Positions 52,383 through 61,140 of a stretch of 64,000 bases of DNA are shown here, piece after piece. The stretch's first letter is position 1; every line of letters begins with the position of its first letter. The translations under genes were made by a program, and so were the position numbers. This DNA comes from Cellulomonas sp. APG4 (GTDB lineage: Bacteria; Actinomycetota; Actinomycetes; Actinomycetales; Cellulomonadaceae), in contig NZ_JAACYI010000003.1 of the NCBI RefSeq assembly GCF_009996735.1, positions 1 through 64,000 of the forward strand, in the 5' to 3' direction. Below the pieces are notes generated by a model. It was given only the letters and a program-made list of their open reading frames with translations. It had not been told where the DNA came from and did not search any database.

Positions 52383-54197
52383 ATGGACGAGTTCCACTCC
52401 CCCCTCCTCACCGAGTCCGCGCCCGAGGACAACATCAGCTCGCTGCTCGCGGCGCGCCTGGCCGCGAGCGGTGACCAGCCGCTGATCGAGCACAAGCCTG
52501 AGGGCACCGACACCTGGAGCTCGCTCACGGCACGCGAGTTCGACGCACGCGTCGTCCAGGTCGCCAAGGGGCTCGTGGCACGCGGCGTGGAGCCCGGGGA
52601 CACCGTCGGCATCATGAGCCGGACGCGGTACGAGTGGACGCTCCTCGACTTCGCGATCTGGGCCGCCGGCGCGGTCCCCGTGCCGCTGTACGAGACCTCG
52701 TCGGCCGAGCAGGTGGAGTGGATCCTCACCGACGCCGACGTCAGCCTCCTGGTGGTCGAGACGGCTCAGCACGCCGCCGTCGTCGACGAGGTGCGCTCCG
52801 CCGCGACGACGCTGCGCGAGGTCCTCGTGATCGACGACGGCGCGATCGACACCCTCGCCGCCGCCGGCACGGACGTGCCCGACGACGAGATCGCCCGGCG
52901 GCGCGCGCTCGCGAACCTCGACGACGTCGCGACGATCATCTACACCTCCGGGACGACGGGCCGCCCGAAGGGCGCCGAGCTGACCCACGGCAACTTCGTC
53001 GTGCTGACCCGGAACGCGGTCGCGAGGTTGGGCTCGGACGTCTGCCCGCCGGGGTCGCGCACGCTGCTGTTCATGCCGCTCGCGCACGTCTTCGCACGCT
53101 TCATCGAGGTCCTCGTGCTCCCGGCGGGCGCGGTCCTCGGCCACACCCCCGACACCAAGAACCTCGTCGCCGACCTGGGCACCTTCCGGCCCACGTTCAT
53201 CCTCTCCGTGCCTCGTGTGTTCGAGAAGGTCTACAACTCCTCCGAGCAGAAGGCCGCCGCAGGGGGCAAGCGCGGCATCTTCCAGCGCGCGGCCAAGACC
53301 GCGATCGTGTACTCGAGGGCTCTCGACGAGCCCAAGGGCCCGAGCCCGTGGCTGCGCCTGCAGCACAAGGTCGCCGACGTCCTCGTGCTCTCCAAGCTCC
53401 GCAAGGCGCTCGGTGGCCAGGCCCAGTGGGCGATCTCGGGCGGTGCGCCGCTGGGCGAGCGCCTCGGCCACTTCTACCGAGGCGTGGGCCTGCGGGTGCT
53501 CGAGGGCTACGGCCTGACCGAGACCACGGCGCCGACGAGCGTGAACGTGCCCGACGGGATCAAGATCGGCACGGTCGGTCCCCCGCTGCCGGGCTGCTCG
53601 ATCCGGATCGCCGCCGACGGCGAGGTGCTCGTCAAGGGGCCGCACGTCTTCGCCCGCTACCACGGCAACACCGAGGCCACCGCGGCGGCGATCGTCGACG
53701 GCTGGTTCCACACCGGCGACCTCGGCTCGATGGATGCCGACGGCTACGTGCGCATCACCGGCCGCAAGAAGGAGATCATCGTCACGGCCGGTGGCAAGAA
53801 CGTCGCGCCGGCGGTGCTCGAGGATCGCCTGCGCGGCCACCCCCTGGTGAGCCAGGTGGTGGTGGTCGGGGACGCGAAGCCGTTCATCGGGGCGCTCATC
53901 ACGCTCGATGCCGAGGCCCTGCCCGGGTGGCTCGCGACGCACGACCTGCCCGAGATGGACGTCGCGACGGCCGCGCAGAACCCCGAGGTCCGTGCGGCGC
54001 TCGACCGGGCCGTCGAACGGACCAACAAGGCGGTGTCGCGGGCTGAGTCGATCCGTCGCTACACCGTCCTCACGACCGACTTCACCGTCGAGAACGCATT
54101 CCTGACGCCGTCGCTCAAGGTGAAGCGCGAGCGCGTGCTCACGGCATTCACGGACGAGATCGAGGCGCTCTACGACGGGTCGCGCACCTCGGCCTGA
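52383..54197 (+). CDS. fadD: Long-chain fatty-acid-CoA ligase (AMP-forming)
   Basis: Activates a fatty acid to acyl-CoA through acyl-AMP; membrane-associated in many species. 604 residues: P-loop YTSGTTGRPKG near 184-194, LFMPLAHVF near 224, YGLTET near 378, motif GWFHTGDLG near 440 and the catalytic Lys region ending near 588 (TPSLKVKRERV). The plant/bacterial FAA1-like length fits long chains; compare fadD15 (Rv2187). ATG at 52383 with GGAG 5 bases upstream. The product could feed glycerolipid synthesis by the PlsC-like enzyme nearby; Pat-type acetylation of the late Lys is possible. Confidence 0.92.
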   Translation: MDEFHSPLLTESAPEDNISSLLAARLAASGDQPLIEHKPEGTDTWSSLTAREFDARVVQVAKGLVARGVEPGDTVGIMSRTRYEWTLLDFAIWAAGAVPVPLYETSSAEQVEWILTDADVSLLVVETAQHAAVVDEVRSAATTLREVLVIDDGAIDTLAAAGTDVPDDEIARRRALANLDDVATIIYTSGTTGRPKGAELTHGNFVVLTRNAVARLGSDVCPPGSRTLLFMPLAHVFARFIEVLVLPAGAVLGHTPDTKNLVADLGTFRPTFILSVPRVFEKVYNSSEQKAAAGGKRGIFQRAAKTAIVYSRALDEPKGPSPWLRLQHKVADVLVLSKLRKALGGQAQWAISGGAPLGERLGHFYRGVGLRVLEGYGLTETTAPTSVNVPDGIKIGTVGPPLPGCSIRIAADGEVLVKGPHVFARYHGNTEATAAAIVDGWFHTGDLGSMDADGYVRITGRKKEIIVTAGGKNVAPAVLEDRLRGHPLVSQVVVVGDAKPFIGALITLDAEALPGWLATHDLPEMDVATAAQNPEVRAALDRAVERTNKAVSRAESIRRYTVLTTDFTVENAFLTPSLKVKRERVLTAFTDEIEALYDGSRTSA

Positions 54198-54213
54198 GCG
54201 CGACTCTCCCGCT

Positions 54214-54248
54214 CGGGGCGGCCGGCCGCGGCGCGGGCGGCCGCCCCG
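54214..54248. terminator. Bidirectional terminator after fadD
   Basis: Perfect 11-bp stem CGGGGCGGCCG / CGGCCGCCCCG with a 13-nt loop, between convergent genes. Confidence 0.75.
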
Positions 54249-54311
54249 GGTCGTGACCGGTCGGCCACGGCCGCGCGCCCCGGCGGCGACCACGAGCCAC
54301 CTCCCGGGGCA

Positions 54312-54554
54312 TCAGCCGGTGCGCACGAGCCTGAGCGGGGGCACGAGGCCCGAGCGTGCGAGCACCTCGATCGCACCCCGTTCGGCGTCGTCCAGCTCCA
54401 CGGTGCGCCCCGTCGCGTGCTCGGTCGCCGTCGGTGAGCCGCGCCGTGGACCCGACGGTCCGACACCTTCACGCACGGGGACGGTGAGGAACGTGACGAC
54501 GCAGTCGGTGCAGGCCTCGCCCCGCACCGAGCAGCCTCCGCAGTCGATGATCAT
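54312..54554 (-). CDS. Small Cys-rich conserved protein, unknown function
   Basis: 80 residues. Starts MIIDCGGCSVRGEACTDC: Cys5, 8, 15 and 18 could bind zinc or an Fe-S cluster. The C-terminal half is ELDDAERGAIEVLARSGLVPPLRL, a short helical element. Similar small proteins are conserved near the DnaQ-UvrC-like gene in Actinobacteria, from memory. Divergent from that gene. Role unknown. Confidence 0.7.
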   Translation of the reverse strand: MIIDCGGCSVRGEACTDCVVTFLTVPVREGVGPSGPRRGSPTATEHATGRTVELDDAERGAIEVLARSGLVPPLRLVRTG

Positions 54555-54684
54555 GCGGCGACCGTACGCAGAGCCTCCGACACGCCTCGTGCACGGCCCG
54601 GTCCTCCAGGGCCGGGAGCGGCCGGCGGGCCGCCTCGTGCGGCGCGTCCCGCCCGCGGTGCCGACGCGTGTCGGTGCCCCCGGC

Positions 54685-54690
54685 TAGCGT
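54685..54690 (+). promoter_or_regulatory. -10 box of the DnaQ-UvrC-like gene, probable leaderless start
   Basis: TAGCGT, 7 nt before ATG 54698. Confidence 0.5.
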
Positions 54691-54697
54691 CCGCGGC

Positions 54698-56575
54698 ATG
54701 CTCCACCCGCCCGTCACCCACGTGCAACCCACGCTCGAGGACGTGGGGACGCCCCTGTCGCGGGTGACGTTCGTGGTGCTCGACCTCGAGACCACGGGCG
54801 GCACGCCCGCGACGGCCGGGATCACCGAGGTCGGGGCGGTCAAGGTCCGGGGCGGCGAGGTGCTCGGCGAGCTCCAGACGCTCGTCGACCCTGGCGGACC
54901 GGTACCGGCCTTCATCGCGTCCCTCACGGGCATCACCACGTCGATGGTGCGCGGCGCACCGCGCATCGAGCAGGTGCTCCCGAGCCTGCTCGAGTTCCTG
55001 CAGGGCTCGGTGCTCGTGGCGCACAACGCGAGCTTCGACGTGGGCTTCCTGCGTGCGGCCGCCGCCGAGCACGGCTACGGCTGGCCCGATGTCCAGGTGG
55101 TCGACACCGTCGCGCTCGCGCGTCGCGCGGTCACGCGTGACGAGGTCCCCAACCACAAGCTGGGGACGCTCGCAGCCTACTTCCGCGCCACGGTGACACC
55201 CGACCACCGCGCGCTCTCGGATGCGCGCGCCACGGTCGACGTCCTGCACGCGCTCCTCGCGCGGCTCGCGCCGCTCGGGATCACGCACCTCGAGGACCTC
55301 GCGACGGCCACGGACCCGGTCCCGGCCGCACGGCGCCGCAAGCGTCACCTCGCCGACGGACTACCTGACGCGCCCGGCGTCTACCAGTTCCGCGACGCGC
55401 GCGGCGAGGTGCTCTACGTGGGCGTCTCGACGTCGATCCGCACCCGGGTGCGCAGCTACTTCACGGCCGCCGAGCACCGGCGACGCATGAACGAGATGGT
55501 CGGCCTCGCCGAGCAGGTCGTGCCCATCGTGTGCGGCACCGTGCTCGAGGCCCGCGTGCGAGAGCTCCGTCTGATCGCCGAGCACGCCCCGCGGTACAAC
55601 CGCCGGTCCCGCTCCCCCGAGCGGATGCCGTGGGTCCGCCTCACCACGGAGCCGTTCCCCCGCCTGACCGTCACCCGGCAGGTGCGTCACGACGACCTCT
55701 CCGCCGGGCCGCCCGCCTACATCGGCCCCTTCCCGAGCCGCGCCGCCGCGCTCCAGGCCGTCGACGCCCTGCACGCGACCTTCCCGCTGCGGCAGTGCAC
55801 CGGACGCCTCCCCCGGGTGCCGTCACCCACCGCCTCGGCCTGCGCCCTCGCCGGCATGGGCCGCTGCGGGGCACCGTGCACCGGCGGCCAGGACGTCGAC
55901 GGGTACACCGCGGTCGTGGACGCCGTCCGGGCCGCGATGCTCGTCGACCCGGCGCCGGTGGTCCGCGTGCACGCCGCGCGTATCGCGGCCCTCACCGCCG
56001 AGGAGCGCTTCGAGGAGGCTGCGGCGTGGCGCGACCGTCTCCAGGTCTTCCTCCGGGGGGCGGCGCGGGCGCAGCGATCTGCTCGCGCCGGACGGAACCG
56101 CCAGCTCGTCGCCGCGCGCCGCGACCAGGCGGGCGGCTGGGAGGTCGTCGTCGTCCGCCATGGCCGGCTGTGCGGCTCGATGGTGACGCCGCGCGGCGCC
56201 GACCCCCGCCCCGCGATCGAGGCCCTGCTCGCGGTCGCCGAGGACGTCGCACCCCCCGTGAGTCCCGCGACCGCCGCCCACCCGGAGGAGAGCGACCTGG
56301 TGCTGCGCTGGCTCGAGGAGCCGGGCGTGCGCCTGGTGGACGTCGCCGAGGACGAGGGCTGGGCCTGCCCGGTGAACGGCGCCGAGTCGTGGCAGGACCC
56401 TGCGAGCACCGCAGCCGCCGTGGCGGCCGCGCGGGTCGGCTCGGCCACCACGACGGGGTGCGACACCGCCGAGGGTGGAGCCGGTCCAGACGAGCCCGTC
56501 GGCCACCCCGGCTCCGGCCACGTCCCCGCACGTCGGGTCGGTGCCGGCGGCGCCGGGACGCGCGGCGCGGCATGA
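54698..56575 (+). CDS. DEDDh exonuclease fused to GIY-YIG (UvrC/Cho-like) nuclease
   Basis: 625 residues joining two nucleases. Residues 20-190 are a DnaQ-like 3'-5' exonuclease with Exo I DLETTG (Asp29, Glu31), Exo II HNASFDVGF near 114-122 and Exo III HRALSDA near 174-180. Residues about 225-305 are a GIY-YIG domain (PGVYQFRDARGEVLYVGVS). A UvrC-like middle with CALAGMGRCGAPC near 383-395 and a UVR-like helix pair (FEEAAAWRDRL) follows; the last 70 residues are disordered. It lacks the UvrC RNase-H half, as in Cho. M. tuberculosis Rv2191 has this architecture. Probable role in DNA repair incision; substrate unproven. Confidence 0.88.
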   Translation: MLHPPVTHVQPTLEDVGTPLSRVTFVVLDLETTGGTPATAGITEVGAVKVRGGEVLGELQTLVDPGGPVPAFIASLTGITTSMVRGAPRIEQVLPSLLEFLQGSVLVAHNASFDVGFLRAAAAEHGYGWPDVQVVDTVALARRAVTRDEVPNHKLGTLAAYFRATVTPDHRALSDARATVDVLHALLARLAPLGITHLEDLATATDPVPAARRRKRHLADGLPDAPGVYQFRDARGEVLYVGVSTSIRTRVRSYFTAAEHRRRMNEMVGLAEQVVPIVCGTVLEARVRELRLIAEHAPRYNRRSRSPERMPWVRLTTEPFPRLTVTRQVRHDDLSAGPPAYIGPFPSRAAALQAVDALHATFPLRQCTGRLPRVPSPTASACALAGMGRCGAPCTGGQDVDGYTAVVDAVRAAMLVDPAPVVRVHAARIAALTAEERFEEAAAWRDRLQVFLRGAARAQRSARAGRNRQLVAARRDQAGGWEVVVVRHGRLCGSMVTPRGADPRPAIEALLAVAEDVAPPVSPATAAHPEESDLVLRWLEEPGVRLVDVAEDEGWACPVNGAESWQDPASTAAAVAAARVGSATTTGCDTAEGGAGPDEPVGHPGSGHVPARRVGAGGAGTRGAA

Positions 56576-56606
56576 TGGGGCCACTCGTACCGACGGAGGG
56601 CAGGCC

Positions 56607-56888
56607 ATGATCACCGCCATCGTGCTCATCGACGCGGACCCCGCGCGCATCCCCGAGATCTGCGCCGAGGTCGCCGAGGTCCGCGGGGTGTCCGAGGTCT
56701 ACTCGGTGACCGGCGAGGTGGACATCATCGCGACGGTCCGCGTGCGCGAGCACGACCAGCTCGCGGACGTCATCGCGGACTCGATCAGCAAGGTCGAGGG
56801 CGTCCTGCGGACCCAGACCTACATCGCGTTCCGCGCCTACTCCTCGGAAGACCTCGAGGAGGCCTTCGACCTGGGCCTCGAGGGCTGA
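56607..56888 (+). CDS. Stand-alone Lrp/AsnC ligand-binding (RAM) domain protein
   Basis: 93 residues made only of an AsnC_trans_reg / RAM fold: MITAIVLIDADPARIPEI, then GVSEVYSVTGEVDIIATVRV. It has no HTH. Such proteins bind small ligands (often amino acids) and form oligomers; some tune full-length Lrp proteins. Here it sits next to trpD and after the nuclease gene, so an amino-acid link is possible but unproven. GGAGG (56595-56599) lies 7 bases before the ATG. Confidence 0.85.
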   Translation: MITAIVLIDADPARIPEICAEVAEVRGVSEVYSVTGEVDIIATVRVREHDQLADVIADSISKVEGVLRTQTYIAFRAYSSEDLEEAFDLGLEG

Positions 56889-56911
56889 TCCGGCCGGGTC
56901 CGCCGAGCCCC

Positions 56912-57973
56912 TCAGCGAGCCGAGGCCGCGACCCAGCGGTTGAGCAGCTCCTGGGCCCGTCCGTCGTCGACGGCGGCCCGCGCGTGGCCGAGCCCTGCGA
57001 CGAGGCGCTCTGCGAGCGTTCCCTGCGACGTTCCCTCGAGCGTCCCGTCGGCCACGAGCCCTGCGGCGGCGTTGAGCAGCACCGTCTCGCGCACGGCACC
57101 GGGCTCGCCGCGGAGGAAGCGCCGGACCACCTCCGCGTTGTGCTCCGGCGCTCCACCGCGCAGCTGCTCGAGCCACACCGGTTCCAGGCCGAGGTCGGCG
57201 ACGGGGTCCACCCGCTGCTCGTCCACCTCACCCCCGCGCACCCACCAGACCGTCGCGGGCCCGGTCGCCGCGAGCTCGTCGAGCCCCTCGTGCCCGCGGA
57301 ACACGAGCGCGTCGCGTCCCCTCGCGGCAAGGACCCCCGCCATCAGAGCCGCCATGCGCGCGTCCGCGACCCCGATGGCCGAGGCCTCGGGCTGAGCCGG
57401 GTTCGTGAGCGGCCCCAGGGAGTTGAACGCCGTCGGGACGCCGAGATCCCGGCGCACGGCGCCGGCGTGCCGCATCGACGGGTGGAACACCTGCGCGAAG
57501 CAGAAGGTGATCCCGACCTCCGTCGCGAGCTCGGCCACGCGCTCGGGCTCCTGGTCGAGCCGCACCCCGAGGGCCTCGAGCACGTCGGCGGTGCCCGTCG
57601 AGGACGAGGCGGCGCGGTTGCCGTGCTTGACGACGCGCACCCCGGCGGCCGCCGCCACGAGCGACGCCATCGTCGAGATGTTGACGGTGTGGTGCATGTC
57701 ACCGCCGGTGCCGACGATGTCGAGGCATCGGCCCGGGACACTGATCCGTCGCGCGTGGGCGAGCATCTCCTCCACGAGCCCGCCGAGCTCCGCGACGGTC
57801 TCGCCCTTGGCCCGCAGCGCGACGAGGAAGCCCGCGAGCTGCACGGGACCGGCCTCCCCGCGCATCACCTGACCCATGACCCACCGGGTGTCGGCGGTGC
57901 CCAGGTCCCGGCCGGCGACCAGCCGGGAGAGCACCTCGGGCCACGTGGGTGCGGCCACCTCGCCTGCGGTCAC
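56912..57973 (-). CDS. trpD: Anthranilate phosphoribosyltransferase
   Basis: Transfers phosphoribose from PRPP to anthranilate, second step of tryptophan synthesis. 353 residues with DIVGTGGD near 85-92, NISTMAS near 97, [21 protein letters not shown] near 115 (anthranilate and PRPP loops) and GPLTNPA near 184. GTG at 57973, 4 nt after the stop of the receiver-domain gene; a clear ribosome site is missing, so translation is probably coupled. Not with other trp genes here; the lone trpD before ctaE-qcrCAB matches Rv2192c-Rv2196. Confidence 0.93.
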   Translation of the reverse strand: MTAGEVAAPTWPEVLSRLVAGRDLGTADTRWVMGQVMRGEAGPVQLAGFLVALRAKGETVAELGGLVEEMLAHARRISVPGRCLDIVGTGGDMHHTVNISTMASLVAAAAGVRVVKHGNRAASSSTGTADVLEALGVRLDQEPERVAELATEVGITFCFAQVFHPSMRHAGAVRRDLGVPTAFNSLGPLTNPAQPEASAIGVADARMAALMAGVLAARGRDALVFRGHEGLDELAATGPATVWWVRGGEVDEQRVDPVADLGLEPVWLEQLRGGAPEHNAEVVRRFLRGEPGAVRETVLLNAAAGLVADGTLEGTSQGTLAERLVAGLGHARAAVDDGRAQELLNRWVAASAR

Positions 57974-57977
57974 GACG

Positions 57978-58421
57978 TCACGCCCCGACCGCGGCCCGCA
58001 GCATCTCGGCGACCTTGTCCTGCACGACGATGGGGTCGAGGGGCCGCGTGAGGACACCGTCCGCCTGGGACCACGAGGCGAGCCACGCGTCCTGCGGCCG
58101 CGCGATGAGCACGAGCACCGGTGGGCAGCGGAAGATCTCGTCCTTGAGCTGACGGCACACGCCCATGCCACCGCTCTTGCCTGCCTCGCCGTCGAGGATC
58201 ACGAGGTCGACCCCACCCGCCTCGACCCTGTCGACGACAGCCGCGTGCGTCGCGGTCTCGACCCACTCGATCGGCGCGAGGTCGCGCCCCGCCCGACGCC
58301 CCACCGCGAGACGGACCTGCTCGCGGACCTCGGGGTGGTCGCTGTAGAGGAGCACACGGAGCCGCGGGTCGCCCTCGGCCTCCGCGACGTCCCACTCGTC
58401 CTGCGTCCCGGCCTGGCCCAT
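57978..58421 (-). CDS. Degenerate response-regulator receiver domain protein
   Basis: 147 residues, one REC-like domain and no output domain. Phospho-acceptor candidate Asp77 (LVILDGEAG) and acidic Asp28 (YSDHPE) are kept, but the switch Thr/Ser is Ala (LIARPQD) and the conserved Lys is Arg (LTRPLDP). It may be a phosphate-independent interaction domain. Co-transcribed with trpD, divergent from ctaE. No histidine kinase nearby. Confidence 0.8.
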   Translation of the reverse strand: MGQAGTQDEWDVAEAEGDPRLRVLLYSDHPEVREQVRLAVGRRAGRDLAPIEWVETATHAAVVDRVEAGGVDLVILDGEAGKSGGMGVCRQLKDEIFRCPPVLVLIARPQDAWLASWSQADGVLTRPLDPIVVQDKVAEMLRAAVGA

Positions 58422-58587
58422 CTCGCCTCCACGTCGACTCGCGGTGGGCCGGTGATCGGCCCCGCTGCACCGCGGGCAATCTTGTCACGGACACGGCGTC
58501 GGCGTCGGACACCGCCGCCGTGCACCGCGACGCGCCCGGACGGCCGGGCGATCTGGGCCCTTGGACCCATGAACGCCGCGCGTCCGC

Positions 58588-58593
58588 CATAAT
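58588..58593 (+). promoter_or_regulatory. -10 box of the ctaE-qcrCAB cluster, probable leaderless start
   Basis: CATAAT, 6 nt before GTG 58600. A TTGGAC at 58561 is 21 bp upstream, too far for a standard -35. The divergent gap 58422-58599 also holds the receiver/trpD promoter, for which I see no clear boxes. Confidence 0.45.
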
Positions 58594-58599
58594 GACAGC

Positions 58600-59238
58600 G
58601 TGTCAACCGCAACGGCTGCCTCCAGCACGCGCCCGCACATGAGTGTCAACCGCCCCAACCCGGTGTCGGTCGGCACCATCGTGTGGCTGGCGAGCGAGCT
58701 CATGTTCTTCGCAGGGCTCTTCGCGATGTACTTCACGACCCGGGCCACCGTGCCCGAGCTCTGGCCGGTCGAGACCGCGAAGCTCAACCTGACGTTCGCG
58801 TCGATCAACACCGCGATCCTCGTCGCGAGCTCGATCACGTGCCAGATGGGCGTGTGGGCGGCCGAACGGTTCCAGCCCCGCCGCACCGGCGGCCTCCTCC
58901 AGGTCAACCGCTGGGGCATGCACGAGTGGATGTCGATGACGTACGTCATGGGCGCGATCTTCGTGGCGGGCCAGGTGTTCGAGTACGCCGAGCTCGTCGA
59001 GCACGGCCTCACGATCTCCTCGAGCCCGTACGGCTCGGTGTTCTACCTGACGACGGGCTTCCACGGCCTGCACGTCGTGGGCGGGCTCATCGCGTTCCTG
59101 TTCCTGCTCGGCCGCTCGTTCGCCGCCAAGCGCTTCGGCCACCACGAGGCGACGACGGCGATCGTCGTCTCCTACTACTGGCACTTCGTGGACGTCGTCT
59201 GGATCGCCCTCTTCGGCGCGATCTACCTGATCCGATGA
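58600..59238 (+). CDS. ctaE: Cytochrome c oxidase subunit III (aa3 type)
   Basis: Membrane subunit of the aa3 oxidase that reduces O2. 212 residues with five membrane segments, the short form; conserved parts are [14 protein letters not shown] near 33-46, [13 protein letters not shown] near 150-162 and [14 protein letters not shown] near 192-205. GTG start, leaderless. First gene of ctaE-qcrC-qcrA-qcrB, which encodes the bc1-aa3 supercomplex parts of Actinobacteria. Confidence 0.95.
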   Translation: MSTATAASSTRPHMSVNRPNPVSVGTIVWLASELMFFAGLFAMYFTTRATVPELWPVETAKLNLTFASINTAILVASSITCQMGVWAAERFQPRRTGGLLQVNRWGMHEWMSMTYVMGAIFVAGQVFEYAELVEHGLTISSSPYGSVFYLTTGFHGLHVVGGLIAFLFLLGRSFAAKRFGHHEATTAIVVSYYWHFVDVVWIALFGAIYLIR

Positions 59239-59311
59239 CCGCGGACCGCATCCACGCGGCCCTCAGGGGCCGTAGCACCTGTACGACGACCGACGAGATG
59301 AGGATCGTTCC

Positions 59312-60091
59312 GTGAAGGCCATCGCCGCCCGCAGGCACCACCGGCTGGCGCCGGTCGTCCTGCTCCTGCTGGCGCTGCTCGTGACCGGCGCGCTCTACGC
59401 CGTGCTCGCACCGAGCGCCCAGAGCGCGCCCGCGCCCACCGAGGACGACGTCGTCGCGGGCGAGGCCCTCTTCCAGGCCAACTGCGCGACGTGCCACGGC
59501 CCGAACGCCGAGGGCCGCGAGGGCGCGCCCTCCCTGATCGGGGTCGGCGCCGCAGCGGTCGACTTCCAGGTCTCGACCGGGCGCATGCCCATGCAGATGA
59601 ACGGGCCGCAGGCGGCCGCCAAGCCCCCGCAGTTCGAGGAGGAGGAGATCGCACAGCTCGCCGCGTACGTCGCGTCCCTCGGCCCCGGGCCGGCGATCCC
59701 TTCCGACGAGCAGGTGGACCCCGCCCTCGGTGACGCGGCCAACGGTATGGCCCTGTTCCGGACCAACTGCGCGATGTGCCACGGTGCGATCGGCAAGGGC
59801 GGCGCCCTGTCCGAGGGCAAGTACGCACCTGACCTGTCCGGGAGCACGCCCACCGAGATCTACGAGGCGATGCTCACGGGCCCGCAGTCGATGCCCGTCT
59901 TCAACGACGCCAACCTGACCCCCGAGGAGAAGCGCGACATCATCGCCTACCTCGACGTCCAGCAGGCCGGCTCACCGGGTGGGACGGACCTTGGGTCCGT
60001 CGGTCCCGTGGCCGAGGGCCTGTGGGTCTGGGTCGTCGGCATCGGCCTGCTCATCTCCCTCAGCGTCTGGATCGGAGCGAAGTCCTCATGA
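59312..60091 (+). CDS. qcrC: Diheme cytochrome c subunit of the bc1 complex
   Basis: Carries electrons from the Rieske centre directly to aa3 oxidase, replacing soluble cytochrome c. 259 residues: an N-terminal membrane anchor (about 13-33), two heme c sites CATCH (58-62) and CAMCH (153-157), and a C-terminal membrane helix (about 234-255). GTG at 59312 with GAGGAT about 10 bases upstream. The stop overlaps qcrA by ATGA. Confidence 0.96.
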   Translation: MKAIAARRHHRLAPVVLLLLALLVTGALYAVLAPSAQSAPAPTEDDVVAGEALFQANCATCHGPNAEGREGAPSLIGVGAAAVDFQVSTGRMPMQMNGPQAAAKPPQFEEEEIAQLAAYVASLGPGPAIPSDEQVDPALGDAANGMALFRTNCAMCHGAIGKGGALSEGKYAPDLSGSTPTEIYEAMLTGPQSMPVFNDANLTPEEKRDIIAYLDVQQAGSPGGTDLGSVGPVAEGLWVWVVGIGLLISLSVWIGAKSS

Positions 60092-61140
60092 GCGCGGACA
60101 AGCCGACCACCGACCTGACGACGTCGTCGACCTCGACGTCCTCGGTCGAGCACCACGGCGACCACGTGCCCGAGCGGTTCGAGAACCCTGGTCTGCCGCC
60201 GCACGTCCACCGCATGGGAGACACGGACCCGGCGGCCGCCAAGCGCTCCGAGCGCCAGGTCGTCGCGCTCTTCACGCTGTCGATCATCGGCACCATCGGG
60301 TTCGTCGTGGCGTACTTCGCCGTGCCTCCGGGTGAGACGGTCGCGAGCATGCGCCTGTCCAACCTGCTGCTGGGCATCGGGCTCTTCCTCGCGATGTTCG
60401 GCATCGGCGTCGCCGCCGTGCACTGGGCCAAGACCCTCATGTCCGACCACGAGCGCGTCGAGGCCCGCCACCCGCAGAAGAGCGACCCCGAGACCCGCGC
60501 GGGGGCGATCGCCGCGCTGAGCGAGGGCGCCGCCGACTCGGGCATCCAGCGCCGCAGCCTGCTCAAGGGCGCCGTGGTGTCCGCCGTGGCGCTCGCCCCG
60601 CTCACGATCGCCGTGCCCCTCGTCGGTGAGGTGGGCGGCGACTGGAACGTCTCGAAGTTCCGCCACACCCTGTGGGAGCGGGGACGCCGCCTCACGCGCG
60701 ACCCGTCCGGCACCCCGATCAAGCCGGCCGAGGTCACCCGTGGCTCGGTCTACCACGTGATCCCCGACGGCCTGCGGGAGGCCGACCACTGGATCGAGGA
60801 GAAGGCGAAGGCCGTCGTCCTCATGGTCCGGATCGACCCCGACCAGCTCACCGAGGCTGACGACCGCAAGGACTGGTCGTACGAGGGCATCGTCGCCTAC
60901 TCGAAGATCTGCACCCACGTGGGCTGCCCCGTGGCGCTCTACGAGCAGCAGACCCACCACCTCCTGTGCCCGTGCCACCAGTCGACGTTCGACATGGCCG
61001 ACGGCGCCAAGGTGGTGTTCGGCCCCGCGAGCCGGCCACTGCCGCAGCTGCCGATCACGGTCGACGACGAGGGGTACCTCATCGCGCAGGACGACTTCAA
61101 CGAACCGATCGGCCCGAGCTACTGGGAGCGTCTGAAGTGA
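60088..61140 (+). CDS. qcrA: Rieske iron-sulfur subunit of the bc1 complex
   Basis: 350 residues. Three membrane segments (about 58-80, 92-112 and 160-180) anchor it, as in other actinobacterial QcrA proteins. The 2Fe-2S domain at the C-terminus has CTHVGC (Cys275, His277, Cys280) and CPCH (Cys294, Cys296, His297): Cys275/His277/Cys294/His297 bind the cluster, the other two form the disulfide. The twin-Arg-like QRRSLLKG before the third segment fits Tat-assisted insertion. Confidence 0.96.
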   Translation: MSADKPTTDLTTSSTSTSSVEHHGDHVPERFENPGLPPHVHRMGDTDPAAAKRSERQVVALFTLSIIGTIGFVVAYFAVPPGETVASMRLSNLLLGIGLFLAMFGIGVAAVHWAKTLMSDHERVEARHPQKSDPETRAGAIAALSEGAADSGIQRRSLLKGAVVSAVALAPLTIAVPLVGEVGGDWNVSKFRHTLWERGRRLTRDPSGTPIKPAEVTRGSVYHVIPDGLREADHWIEEKAKAVVLMVRIDPDQLTEADDRKDWSYEGIVAYSKICTHVGCPVALYEQQTHHLLCPCHQSTFDMADGAKVVFGPASRPLPQLPITVDDEGYLIAQDDFNEPIGPSYWERLK

